Shown here: positions 9,638 through 21,249 of the stretch, piece by piece
How the letters are laid out: each line of letters opens with the position of its first letter
Numbering within the stretch: the first letter of the stretch is position 1
NCBI RefSeq assembly: GCF_002901705.1
Contig: NZ_PPPV01000016.1
Location: forward strand, 474,373 to 538,372
Direction of reading: 5' to 3'
DNA length: 64,000 nt
Source: Staphylococcus lugdunensis
Lineage (GTDB): Bacteria > Bacillota > Bacilli > Staphylococcales > Staphylococcaceae
Translations under genes and position numbers: made by a program
The notes under the pieces: generated by a model
Databases searched by the model: none
Seen by the model: the letters and a program-made list of their open reading frames with translations, nothing else
Told to the model about the DNA's origin: nothing

Positions 9638-10057
9638 ATGTATTATTTAAAATATCATTTAACGAGCGCCTGTCTAATTAGTATGTTGCTATTATTCATA
9701 TTGTTTATCATAGATTTGTTAACTGACACAACCCAGTTAGCTCAATTACTTATCAATATAGACTTTATTATTCCTAAACAATTCACCCCGTTATGGCTTG
9801 AAATCCTTATTCATTTAATCATTGGTATTGTTGTTTATATGATGTTATTACTGCTCTATCGAGTTAGAAAGCAATGGTATGCCATTGGTTATGTGGCATC
9901 TATGTTATCTTTTATAGTGCTGTATCCATTTCTCATTCATATCGCTGTTCGACCTATCTTTCATTTTAGCTGGTCAGAATATAGTCTATGGCTTTTAGCA
10001 CATATTATTTTTATCGTTTGTGTGGCTAGAAGTATTCCATTTATTGATAAAAGATAA
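9638..10057 (+). CDS. Small integral membrane protein, function unknown
   Basis: A 139-residue protein with a strong AAGGAGG ribosome site eight bases before the start. It has four hydrophobic segments, at about residues 9-29, 48-69, 84-103 and 115-134, with short basic loops. No catalytic or transport motif is visible and I do not recognise the family. It stands alone between the divergent metQ unit and the LPETG gene. Confidence 0.75.
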   Translation: MYYLKYHLTSACLISMLLLFILFIIDLLTDTTQLAQLLINIDFIIPKQFTPLWLEILIHLIIGIVVYMMLLLLYRVRKQWYAIGYVASMLSFIVLYPFLIHIAVRPIFHFSWSEYSLWLLAHIIFIVCVARSIPFIDKR

Positions 10058-10254
10058 ATAAGTATATCACTGTATAATTAAGCTTTGATAACATTTAAAA
10101 AAGCAAATGCTATATTTGTATAAAGTTAATTTTAGCACATACGTAAATACAATATTAAGATTACCTTAGGATTTGTTAAAAACGCCCGCACATTAAGCTG
10201 ATGATGATACACTTACACTGTAAAGTTATTTACTATGTGAATGGGGGTTTCATA

Positions 10255-10827
10255 ATGAAACAAATGGTTCAAATTATTTTATCTGTTTTTGCGCTATTCT
10301 TGGTATTAACTGCAACAAGCGTATGTGTTACTCAAGCAGATACCATGTCCCAACAAGATGCAATCACAACTGCAAAGCAAGCTATGGCACGTAGTGGTGG
10401 CAATCCAGATTTGCAAAATTTTAATACAGTTATAGACAAAGGTAACTACTTTAAAATCAAAATCACACTTAAAACTAATGACAGTGTCGGTACTTATAAA
10501 GTTTATAAAAACGGCCAAGTTGAATATAAAAATGGTAAATTTGGTGTATATAACCTATTAAACCCTAACCAAACATATGCAGCTAGCGAAATAGCTAATA
10601 CCTCAACTCATATGGCACAACAAGAACAGCAAAATAACCCCGTAGATTGTAAAAAGGAACTTAATCGCTATTATGTGGGTAATATCAAATCTACGGAATT
10701 ACCTCAGCAGAATGCCTCACTCCCTGAAACGGGTCACACTTCAAATAATATAATAACATTAGCATTTGGTATTTTAGCACTTATGAGTGGTTTGGCATTG
10801 ACGTTCATGCGCAATTCAAAACACTAA
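10255..10827 (+). CDS. Small LPETG cell-wall-anchored protein
   Basis: The start at 10255 (MKQMVQIILSVFALFLV) follows a GGGGG ribosome site and opens a signal peptide cleaved near CVTQADT; the longer upstream reading has no ribosome site. The protein is about 190 residues. After the signal comes a small domain (roughly residues 28-105) with repeated lysine/glycine-rich beta-strand text such as KIKITLKTND and YKVYKNGQVEYKNG, which faintly recalls PepSY-type folds. A spacer leads to LPETG, a hydrophobic helix and the tail RNSKH, so sortase A should attach it to peptidoglycan. The ligand is unknown. Confidence 0.85.
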   Translation: MKQMVQIILSVFALFLVLTATSVCVTQADTMSQQDAITTAKQAMARSGGNPDLQNFNTVIDKGNYFKIKITLKTNDSVGTYKVYKNGQVEYKNGKFGVYNLLNPNQTYAASEIANTSTHMAQQEQQNNPVDCKKELNRYYVGNIKSTELPQQNASLPETGHTSNNIITLAFGILALMSGLALTFMRNSKH

Positions 10828-10889
10828 AGTATTCATAAGTACATTTAGGACAAATCAAATGTATTGTTCTCTTTCGATGATTATTATGA

Positions 10890-11389
10890 TCACCGTGTAT
10901 ACCAATTATAATGAATGGTACTGTTTACTTTTACATGTAAACCAAGTAACTTGATGCTCAGTTCCCGCTTAAAGCTGTCTTAATAAATCATGTTGTTGCT
11001 TCGGTAAATTCCAAATATATTGAATAAATTCTCAATCAAGCCTTTGCGGATTGCCGTAAAGGTTCTTTGTTTGTGGCTTACGTCATTATTTTAAATAACA
11101 GATTATGACTCTAATTATGCATTTCAACCGCGTTTCTTTTAGTCAATTGACTTATCTACACACATGACCCTTAGCGCTAGAGTGGCTACTTTACTATCGA
11201 TCATCCATTTATCCTGTTACATAATACACATCAATGCTTCAGTTAACTGCGATTCACTTATGGTCTGATTATCATCAATCATTGAATACGATCAATATAA
11301 TAGTATGGAAAGCTTAAAATATTTTGTAATTGACATGCTAATGAAGATTTACCCCTGTCTGGTACTCCCCAACGGTCAATAGTCGTCAT
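10890..11389 (-). pseudogene. Relic of a P-loop nucleotide kinase (DNA topology modulation protein/FlaR type)
   Basis: Three frames of the minus strand together spell a degraded member of this adenylate-kinase-like family. From 11389 one reads PDRGKSSLACQLQNIL then FPYYYIDRI (normally a GSGKST P-loop followed by a helix and a YHLD-like strand). Further on are DKWMIDSKVATLALR (normally WIIDGNY-ATLDLR), EFIQYIWNLPKQQHDLLRQ and TEHQVTWFTCKS. Stops and shifts separate them and the P-loop itself is altered, so no product can be made. This explains most of the otherwise empty stretch between 10.83 and 11.54 kb. Confidence 0.78.
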
Positions 11390-11544
11390 GCCGTGTTCGA
11401 CTCCCCTACGATAAAAATACGTCTATTTTTTGAAACTCTACAAATTTTATTAAGAATATTCAATAAATATGAGTAAAAAAGCTTGAGAATATATTCATTT
11501 TTTATCATACTATTAGTGAAACTTATTAGAAGGAGTGGAAAGTA
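11390..11544 (+). promoter_or_regulatory. Upstream region of the aldolase gene
   Basis: The gap contains an AT-rich segment with a plausible promoter (TTGAGA near 11483 and TATCATACTAT-like text near 11505-11515) and the ribosome site AAGGAG before 11545. No riboswitch was seen. Confidence 0.4.
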
Positions 11545-12435
11545 ATGAATAAAGAACAATTAGAAAAGGTAAAAAATGGTAAAGGCTTTATCGCCGCTTT
11601 AGACCAAAGTGGTGGTAGTACACCTAAAGCTTTAAAAGAATACGGTGTTGGCGAAGACCAATATAACAACGAAGACGAAATGTTCCAACTTGTTCACGAC
11701 ATGCGTACGCGTGTTGTCACTTCACCATCATTCACTTCAGATAAAATTTTAGGTGCGATTCTATTCGAACAAACAATGGATCGTGAAGTTGAAGGCAAAT
11801 ATACTGGTGACTACTTAGCAGACAAAGGTGTTGTTCCTTTCTTAAAAGTAGACAAAGGCTTAGCTGAACAACAAAATGGTGTTCAATTAATGAAACCTAT
11901 CGATAACCTAGATGAAACATTAGATCGTGCAGTTGAACGTCACATCTTTGGTACTAAAATGCGTTCTAACATTTTAGAATTAAATGAACAAGGTATTAGA
12001 GACGTTGTTGAACAACAATTTGAAATTGGTAAACAAATTATTGCCAAAGGTTTAGTTCCAATTATCGAACCTGAAGTGAACATCAATGCTAAAGATAAAG
12101 CCGAAATCGAAGAAGTATTAAAAGCTGAACTTAAAAAAGGCTTAGACGCTTTAAATGATGACCAATTAGTGATGTTAAAATTAACAATTCCTACTAAAGC
12201 AAACTTATACAAAGAATTAGCTGATCATCCAAATGTTGTACGTGTAGTTGTATTGTCAGGCGGATATAGCAGAGATGAAGCAAATAAATTATTGAAAGAC
12301 AACGATGAATTAATTGCAAGTTTCTCTCGTGCATTAGCAAGTGACTTAAGATATAGCCAATCTAAAGAAGAATTTGATAAAGCTTTAGGTGAAGCTGTTG
12401 ACTCAATCTATGATGCATCAGTGAATAAAAACTAA
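11545..12435 (+). CDS. fda: Fructose-bisphosphate aldolase class I
   Basis: A 296-residue cytosolic enzyme that interconverts fructose 1,6-bisphosphate with dihydroxyacetone phosphate and glyceraldehyde 3-phosphate. The length equals that of the staphylococcal class I aldolase. The N-terminus has [17 protein letters not shown], the middle has PIIEPEV near residue 175, and the Schiff-base lysine is Lys212 in VMLKLTIP, followed by VVLSGGYS for phosphate binding. The gene is monocistronic, with a strong AGGAG site and a terminator 60 bp downstream. Codon use is typical of a highly expressed gene. Confidence 0.96.
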   Translation: MNKEQLEKVKNGKGFIAALDQSGGSTPKALKEYGVGEDQYNNEDEMFQLVHDMRTRVVTSPSFTSDKILGAILFEQTMDREVEGKYTGDYLADKGVVPFLKVDKGLAEQQNGVQLMKPIDNLDETLDRAVERHIFGTKMRSNILELNEQGIRDVVEQQFEIGKQIIAKGLVPIIEPEVNINAKDKAEIEEVLKAELKKGLDALNDDQLVMLKLTIPTKANLYKELADHPNVVRVVVLSGGYSRDEANKLLKDNDELIASFSRALASDLRYSQSKEEFDKALGEAVDSIYDASVNKN

Positions 12436-12493
12436 GATATATGTTTAAAGCTTAAACGATAACAGCTTTGAGCGAAAAGCATTGAAATTAAAA

Positions 12494-12531
12494 AAAGTGC
12501 CGACTGTTTCACCTTAAACAGTCGGTACTTT
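12494..12531. terminator. Bidirectional terminator between fda and the monooxygenase gene
   Basis: AAAGTGCCGACTGTTT at 12494-12509 pairs with AAACAGTCGGTACTTT at 12516-12531 and is flanked by A-rich and T-rich runs, so it can end transcription from both convergent genes. Confidence 0.9.
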
Positions 12532-12539
12532 ATTATTTT

Positions 12540-13709
12540 TTATGCTTGATGTACGTCAAACAAATTTCCTACTTGCTTAAAGAAATCTCCAAATTTTTTG
12601 GCAGGATTACCTTCGCCAAACATCTCTTCTAAGTTTGCCTGTGATTCACGAGCACTTTGCTCAGAAGTTTGGTACATGTCTGTTTCGTATGCTTTTAGTG
12701 CATCTTGTAACGTTACATGACTTTTAATTGCTTCAGCCAAAAGATATGCATCGTAAAGTGCCATATTGACACCCTCTCCTGCAAAAGGGCTCATTAAGTG
12801 CGCTGCATCACCAATTAACGTCAAGTTCGCTTGATTATCCCATTTGAAACCAATAGGCAGTTTATAAATGCGTCGTAATAATAAATCATCACTCGCATAA
12901 TCAATGTATTTTTTCAAATTGACGTCCCAATCTCTAAAGTCATGTAATAACTGTTCTTTAATTTCTTGTCTATTCATGGCTTTAAATTGATCAAATTCAT
13001 CATAATCCATTTTATACGACATATAGACTTTAATTCGTCCATCTCCATTAACTTGACCTAATATCGCTTTGTGATCGCCAAATGCCATCATTTTCCCATT
13101 TTTGTTAAATTCAGCTAAATCAGGATACTGATGAAAGACATCTTCAACATTTAATTCTACCATCGATATCCCATTATACTCTACGTCCGTATTTGCTAAA
13201 TAAGGTCTTACTTTTGAAAAAGCACCATCTGAACCAATTACAAAGTCAAATATTCGTGTACTGTAATCATCAAATGTTACTTCAATTTGCTCATTATCTA
13301 TATGCGTTAAAGATTTAAATGCTTTATCATAAACTACGGTTTCAGGTTTTAATTGTTCAAAAATAATATCACATAATTCACCACGATCAATTTCTGGTCG
13401 TCCACCTTCTATTTGTGGATCAACTAACGCTTCATAGTATACGTTGCCATTTTTATCTAGTACGCGCGTATCTTCGCCGTCAAAGCGTGCTTGTGCTTTA
13501 AATTTATCGATAATACCTGCTTGTTGCAATGGCAATTGACCACTATCATCATGGATATCTAAAGAACCTCCACGATCAGTGTTAACATTTAAACCAGCTT
13601 TTTCAAAAATATTAACTTCAAAGCCTTGGTGCTGTAACAATAGGCCTAACATTAAGCCTCCAGGTCCCCCACCAATAATGCCAACTCGTCTAATATCTTT
13701 TATATTCAT
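12540..13709 (-). CDS. FAD-dependent monooxygenase (TetX/PHBH-like)
   Basis: A 389-residue flavoprotein. The N-terminal Rossmann motif is GIIGGGPGGLMLGLLLQHQG at about residues 10-29, the DG motif appears as DFVIGSDGAFSKVR near 160, and the second FAD motif is LTLIGDAAHLMSPFAGEGVN near 300. This is the class A hydroxylase pattern shared with TetX. It follows the PadR regulator gene by about 20 bp and should share its promoter, which suggests that its substrate, or a related toxic phenolic or drug-like compound, relieves repression. Substrate unknown; tetracycline inactivation should not be assumed. Confidence 0.85.
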   Translation of the reverse strand: MNIKDIRRVGIIGGGPGGLMLGLLLQHQGFEVNIFEKAGLNVNTDRGGSLDIHDDSGQLPLQQAGIIDKFKAQARFDGEDTRVLDKNGNVYYEALVDPQIEGGRPEIDRGELCDIIFEQLKPETVVYDKAFKSLTHIDNEQIEVTFDDYSTRIFDFVIGSDGAFSKVRPYLANTDVEYNGISMVELNVEDVFHQYPDLAEFNKNGKMMAFGDHKAILGQVNGDGRIKVYMSYKMDYDEFDQFKAMNRQEIKEQLLHDFRDWDVNLKKYIDYASDDLLLRRIYKLPIGFKWDNQANLTLIGDAAHLMSPFAGEGVNMALYDAYLLAEAIKSHVTLQDALKAYETDMYQTSEQSARESQANLEEMFGEGNPAKKFGDFFKQVGNLFDVHQA

Positions 13710-13729
13710 AACCCTATTTCTCCAACCTT

Positions 13730-14308
13730 TTATTTATAGAATTGTTGTAATCGTTCTTTTGTTTCTTGTATAAAGACGTCGAATTCTGCTTTCTTTTTAT
13801 CATCTTGTAATGTCTGCTGACTTGCTTTCATAAACTCATGGAATAATGTTTGCATTTGTTCACGCACTGCTTTTAGTTCTTCAAAATCAACGTTTTTAAA
13901 TTGTTCTAAGCGTTTTGTAAACGCATCTTGATCTACATTGTCCTCTAAAAACTTTTTACCTTCATCCGTAATGGTATACACTTTTTTATTTCCATCTTTA
14001 GAAATAGATACAAAGTCTCTATCTTCTAACATTTGTAAAATTGGATAAACAGAACCAGGACTTGGTGAATAAAAACCTTTAAATCTTTCTTCTAAGTCTT
14101 TAATTATTTGATAGCCATGACGTGATTCTTCTTCTAACATTTTAAGAATAACGAATTGTAAATTCCCTTTTTTGAAAAATCTATCACGCCCACCGTGACG
14201 GCCACCGAAACCACCGAAATTTCCAAAACCTCGAGGGCCTCTCCCTGCATCAAATTGTTCAAAATGTGCCATACCTTGTCTCATACCTTCTAAATGTCTT
14301 CTAAACAT
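13730..14308 (-). CDS. PadR-family transcriptional repressor with glycine-rich N-terminus
   Basis: I place the start at ATG 14308, nine bases after AGGTG; ATG 14317 is also possible. Residues about 15-50 are an odd glycine/arginine-rich extension (GRGPRGFGNFGGFGGRHGGR). The winged helix follows with QFVILKMLEEESRHGYQIIKDLE and the recognition region SPGSVYPILQMLEDRDFV. The C-terminal helices should dimerise. Three palindromes lie 35-90 bp upstream and are the obvious operator, so it probably represses itself and the downstream FAD monooxygenase. PadR proteins typically respond to phenolic acids or drugs; the inducer here is unknown. Confidence 0.9.
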   Translation of the reverse strand: MFRRHLEGMRQGMAHFEQFDAGRGPRGFGNFGGFGGRHGGRDRFFKKGNLQFVILKMLEEESRHGYQIIKDLEERFKGFYSPSPGSVYPILQMLEDRDFVSISKDGNKKVYTITDEGKKFLEDNVDQDAFTKRLEQFKNVDFEELKAVREQMQTLFHEFMKASQQTLQDDKKKAEFDVFIQETKERLQQFYK

Positions 14309-14343
14309 AATTTTCATCACCTTTACTTATTTTTAATCAATTT

Positions 14344-14395
14344 CGATATATCGATATAATAAACGATATATCGTTAAATGTAAAGCGATATATCG
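14344..14395. promoter_or_regulatory. Triple-palindrome operator upstream of padR
   Basis: The perfect palindrome CGATATATCG occurs three times, at 14344-14353, 14364-14373 and 14386-14395, spaced 20 and 22 bp apart, close to two helical turns. The array covers the region where the padR promoter must lie. Binding by the PadR protein is inferred from position. Confidence 0.8.
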
Positions 14396-14669
14396 AAATT
14401 ATTTTTAGGAAATTAAATACTACACTAACAAACCCGTCAGCATAGCGTTAATAAGTATTTGATTGATTAAATTTTCGTGCTTGAAATTACTTAAATTACG
14501 TTTCCAATCTTCAATCATTTGATGGTAAATGCACGCTTCATAATCAAACACATCTTCCTCAAGTAAAGTTATTATGAATATTCAAACTGCAATGTTCTTT
14601 CAATTGAATATACCAATGATAATCAAGTATGATTTAAATAATTATACTTATCGAAAGTTGTTGATTGAC

Positions 14670-15548
14670 ATGGAAATTTCTTACTTAAATGAATTTATTG
14701 TCTTAGCTAAATACCAAAATTACTTTAAAGCTTCGCAAGAACTCTACATAGCGCAATCTACACTGTCTAAGCACATTGTTTCTTTGGAAAATGAGTGCGG
14801 TTATCGTCTTATAGATCGCGCAAATAAACAATTTGAACTAACAGAATCAGGTAAACTATTTCTGCATTATGCCAAAATCATTTGCCAAAATTATAAAGAT
14901 TTATCAAAACAGCTTGAGCAACAGGAAAATGATAATTTAATCACCATTAACCTTGGCGCTTCTCGATTAATGATTGAATATGGTATTACAAACTTAATCT
15001 CAAAATGTGTTTAAAAATTTTCTAATGTTAGATTTCGTATTCATGAAGGGTCAGAACAAGAATTAGCTCAATTGATTAATGAAGGTAAGATTGACATTAG
15101 CTTTTTAAGATCACCACATCCACCTCATGATAATCATTCTTTTACTTATATTGAAGAAAGCTTATGTGCTATTGTGCATGAATCTCATCCATTAGCCTAT
15201 GTCTCACAAATCGATCTATCGATGCTTGAAAATGAACAACTCTATTTACCACCTGAGTTCGCATTGGAGCATCAAGCTTTTTTAAATTATTGTGAAGAAC
15301 AACAATTTTATCCATTAATTTCATTTACAGCACCTCGTATTGAAAATTTACTTGAAATGGTAAATACAAATAATGGCGTCGCATTGATTATGGAACAACA
15401 GGCTAATTATTACGTAACGTCTCCTTTAAAAATCGTTCAGCTGAATTCACCTATAAAACTCTATATTAACGTTAATGTTCATAATCATTTAATTGCTTCT
15501 AAAGAGGTGGCATATTTGCTAGAGTTAGCCAAAAAGCACAGAAACTAA
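14670..15548 (+). pseudogene. LysR-family regulator beside the tannase gene, interrupted by an in-frame TAA
   Basis: The start I favour is ATG 14670 (MEISYLNEFIVLAKYQNYFK), the normal LysR beginning; the HTH reads ASQELYIAQSTLSKHIVSLE. The frame stops at TAA 15012-15014 after LISKCV and resumes without any shift as KFSNVRFRIHEGSEQ and DISFLR, continuing to 15548 with a normal effector domain. A single base change, for example CAA to TAA, explains the break. The intact gene would be about 292 residues. It lies 139 bp upstream of the tannase gene on the same strand and probably controlled it. The truncated product would keep DNA binding but lose ligand sensing. Confidence 0.85.
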
Positions 15549-15687
15549 TTACAAGCAAATACTGTCAAGAGACCTAAGGTGTACATCATCTTTCTAATGT
15601 AGAATGGTTCATGCGCTCAATCCGAATTGATATGCTCCTTATTTGCGACTAATAATAGAACTACGACAAATTAAGGAGGCTAATTAG

Positions 15688-17529
15688 ATGAAAAAGACTT
15701 TCATATCACTCTTATCCGCAACAGTTATACTTTCAGGTTGTGGCGTTGGCGAACATCAAAATAATAATTCTAATCATGATGCTAAAGGTGTGAACACTTC
15801 AAATGTTAAAATCAAAAATTATAACCAAGCATCATCTGCGCTGCAAATAGATAATTCAAAATGGAAATATGATAGTAAAAATAACGTTTATTATCAACTA
15901 AATATAAGTTATGTCTCCAATCCCCAAGCTAAAAATGTAAAAAAATTAGGTATCTATGTACCAGCTGCTTATTTCAAAGGTAAAAAGAATCATAATGGGA
16001 CATATACCGTTACTGTAAACGATGCTAAGAAAGTTAACGGCTATTCTGCTAGAACAGCACCTATCGTTTATCCAGTCAATACACCTGGTTATGCCGAACA
16101 AAGTGCACCTACGTCATATCGTTATAGTAATATTTCTAAGTATATGAAAGCTGGATTCATATATGTTGAAGCAGGATTACGAGGACGTAGTATGAGCATG
16201 GGCAATAACAGCAGTAATGCATCAACTAAATCATATGAAACCGGTTCTCCTTGGGGTGTAACCGATCTTAAAGCAGCAATCAGATATTACCGTTTCAACG
16301 ATAGTAGTCTACCAGGTAACAGTAGTAAGATTTATACTTTTGGTCATAGTGGCGGTGGTGCTCAAAGTGCTATTGCCGGTGCATCAGGTGATAGCAAGCT
16401 CTACTATAAATATTTAGAACAAATTGGCGCAGCCATGACAGATAAAAATGGAAAATATATCAGTGATAAAATTGACGGTGCTATGGCGTGGTGCCCTATT
16501 ACAAGTCTAGATCAAGCCGATGCTGCTTATGAATGGCAAATGGGACAATATGGTAATGAAGGTAATCGCAAGAAAAATTCATTCCAAAAACAATTATCAA
16601 CCGATTTAGCATCATCTTATGCAAGCTACTTAAATAAACTAAATCTGAAAAATGGAAATACTACATTATCATTAACTAAATCTAAAAATGGTCAATATAC
16701 TGAAGGCTCATATGCTAAATATCTAAAAAAAGAAATTGAAGATTCAGCTACAGAATTCTTAAATAATACAACATTCCCTTACAAACAAAATAGCACTGAG
16801 CAAGCAGGCATGGGTAATGGTGGACCTAGCGGTGGAAAACCTTCTGGCAAAATGGGATCTATGCCTCAAATGAGAAAACAATCTTCAAATAAAACATACA
16901 AAACAATGGATGCTTACTTAAAAGATCTAAATAAAAAAGGCACATGGATTACGTATGATAAGAAAACAAAACGCGCACATATTACAAGTCTTAAAGACTT
17001 TGCGAAATATTATAAACAACCTTCTAAATCAGTTTCAGCCTTTGATGATTTAAAACGTAGCCAAGCTGAAAATGAAGTGTTTGGAACATCAGGTAGTGAC
17101 AGTAAATTACATTTTGATCAATCACTAGCTAAACTTTTAACAGAAAATAAATCTAACTATAGCAAACTAAATGGTTGGAATAGTAACTATGTTTCATCAT
17201 ATAAAAATGACTTAACAAAAACAGATAAATTAGGCACAAGCATGTCAACAAGAATGAATATGTACAATCCAATGTATTACTTATCTGATTACTATAGCGG
17301 GTATGGTAAATCTAATGTGGCAAATCATTGGAGAATTAGAACAGGTATTCAACAAGGAGATACGGCCTTAAATACTGAAACTAATCTTTCTCTAGCTTTA
17401 AAAGAACGCGTTGGTTCTAAAAACGTTGACTTCAAAACAGTTTGGGATCAAGGTCATACAATGGCAGAAACATCAGGTAATAGTGATAGTAACTTCATCA
17501 AATGGGTAGAAAGTATTAATAAAAAATAG
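15688..17529 (+). CDS. tanA: Tannase (tannin acyl hydrolase) lipoprotein
   Basis: A 613-residue surface lipoprotein that would hydrolyse galloyl esters of tannins, releasing gallate. The signal ends in the lipobox LSGC, so the enzyme should be tethered outside the membrane. The nucleophile is Ser221 in GHSGGG. His590 in WDQGHTMAE and Asp558 in QQGDTA fit the rest of the triad; their 32-residue spacing matches that remembered for Lactiplantibacillus tannase. A Gly/Pro/Met-rich insertion lies around residues 370-395. The length and lipoprotein form agree with TanA of S. lugdunensis, where tannase activity has been used for identification. A LysR gene with an in-frame stop lies upstream and a hairpin repeat follows. 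Confidence 0.9.
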   Translation: MKKTFISLLSATVILSGCGVGEHQNNNSNHDAKGVNTSNVKIKNYNQASSALQIDNSKWKYDSKNNVYYQLNISYVSNPQAKNVKKLGIYVPAAYFKGKKNHNGTYTVTVNDAKKVNGYSARTAPIVYPVNTPGYAEQSAPTSYRYSNISKYMKAGFIYVEAGLRGRSMSMGNNSSNASTKSYETGSPWGVTDLKAAIRYYRFNDSSLPGNSSKIYTFGHSGGGAQSAIAGASGDSKLYYKYLEQIGAAMTDKNGKYISDKIDGAMAWCPITSLDQADAAYEWQMGQYGNEGNRKKNSFQKQLSTDLASSYASYLNKLNLKNGNTTLSLTKSKNGQYTEGSYAKYLKKEIEDSATEFLNNTTFPYKQNSTEQAGMGNGGPSGGKPSGKMGSMPQMRKQSSNKTYKTMDAYLKDLNKKGTWITYDKKTKRAHITSLKDFAKYYKQPSKSVSAFDDLKRSQAENEVFGTSGSDSKLHFDQSLAKLLTENKSNYSKLNGWNSNYVSSYKNDLTKTDKLGTSMSTRMNMYNPMYYLSDYYSGYGKSNVANHWRIRTGIQQGDTALNTETNLSLALKERVGSKNVDFKTVWDQGHTMAETSGNSDSNFIKWVESINKK

Positions 17530-17542
17530 CTAAATGTATTAA

Positions 17543-17699
17543 ACAGCCTAAAACATCATCATGTTTTAGGCTGTGAACTAATGATTGGCAGTAGTTGACT
17601 CAATTGAAAATATGCTTATAGCATGCTTTTTCAATCTTAGTCAACCTTGCCAGAGCTGGACTAAGAATTCATAATGAATTCTGTTCAGCTCTCTTTTTA
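17543..17699. repeat. Copy of dispersed three-hairpin intergenic repeat
   Basis: This copy lies between the convergent tannase and bglA genes. Three nested hairpins can be drawn: CAGCCTAAAACAT...ATGTTTTAGGCTG; a long arm from TTGACTCAATTGAAAA to TTTTCAATCTTAGTCAA; and GAGCTGGACTAAGAATTC...GAATTCTGTTCAGCTC followed by a T run. The last one should terminate tannase transcription. Confidence 0.8.
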
Positions 17700-17701
17700 A
17701 T

Positions 17702-21069
<3,368 letters not shown>

Positions 21070-21137
21070 AACACAACCTCCCAATCTATTTAATTTTTAT
21101 TTATCCCAAATATGGAAACCCTTACACAACTCATTAT

Positions 21138-21192
21138 AATTATACCGGTACAATTTGTAAATCGTTTTTATACAATTATACCGGTACAATTT
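21138..21192. promoter_or_regulatory. Paired operators in the bglP-gntR divergent promoter
   Basis: AATTATACCGGTACAATTT occurs at 21138-21156 and again at 21174-21192, with a 36-bp repeat interval. The sequence is a near-perfect palindrome around ACCGGT. It lies between the divergent bglP and gntR starts, a standard arrangement for a GntR/UTRA repressor controlling both genes. Confidence 0.85.
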
Positions 21193-21249
21193 AATTTCAG
21201 CTTATTTTTGGTATACTATATTGTAAATACAGCATTAAGGAGATTAATC

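Noticed and set aside
10833..11420. Degenerate insertion sequence
   Set aside because: No transposase blocks or terminal inverted repeats; the pieces fit a P-loop nucleotide kinase instead.
12540..13709. Tetracycline-inactivating enzyme tet(X)
   Set aside because: It shares the class A flavin monooxygenase fold, but its own PadR regulator and chromosomal context give no support for a resistance role.
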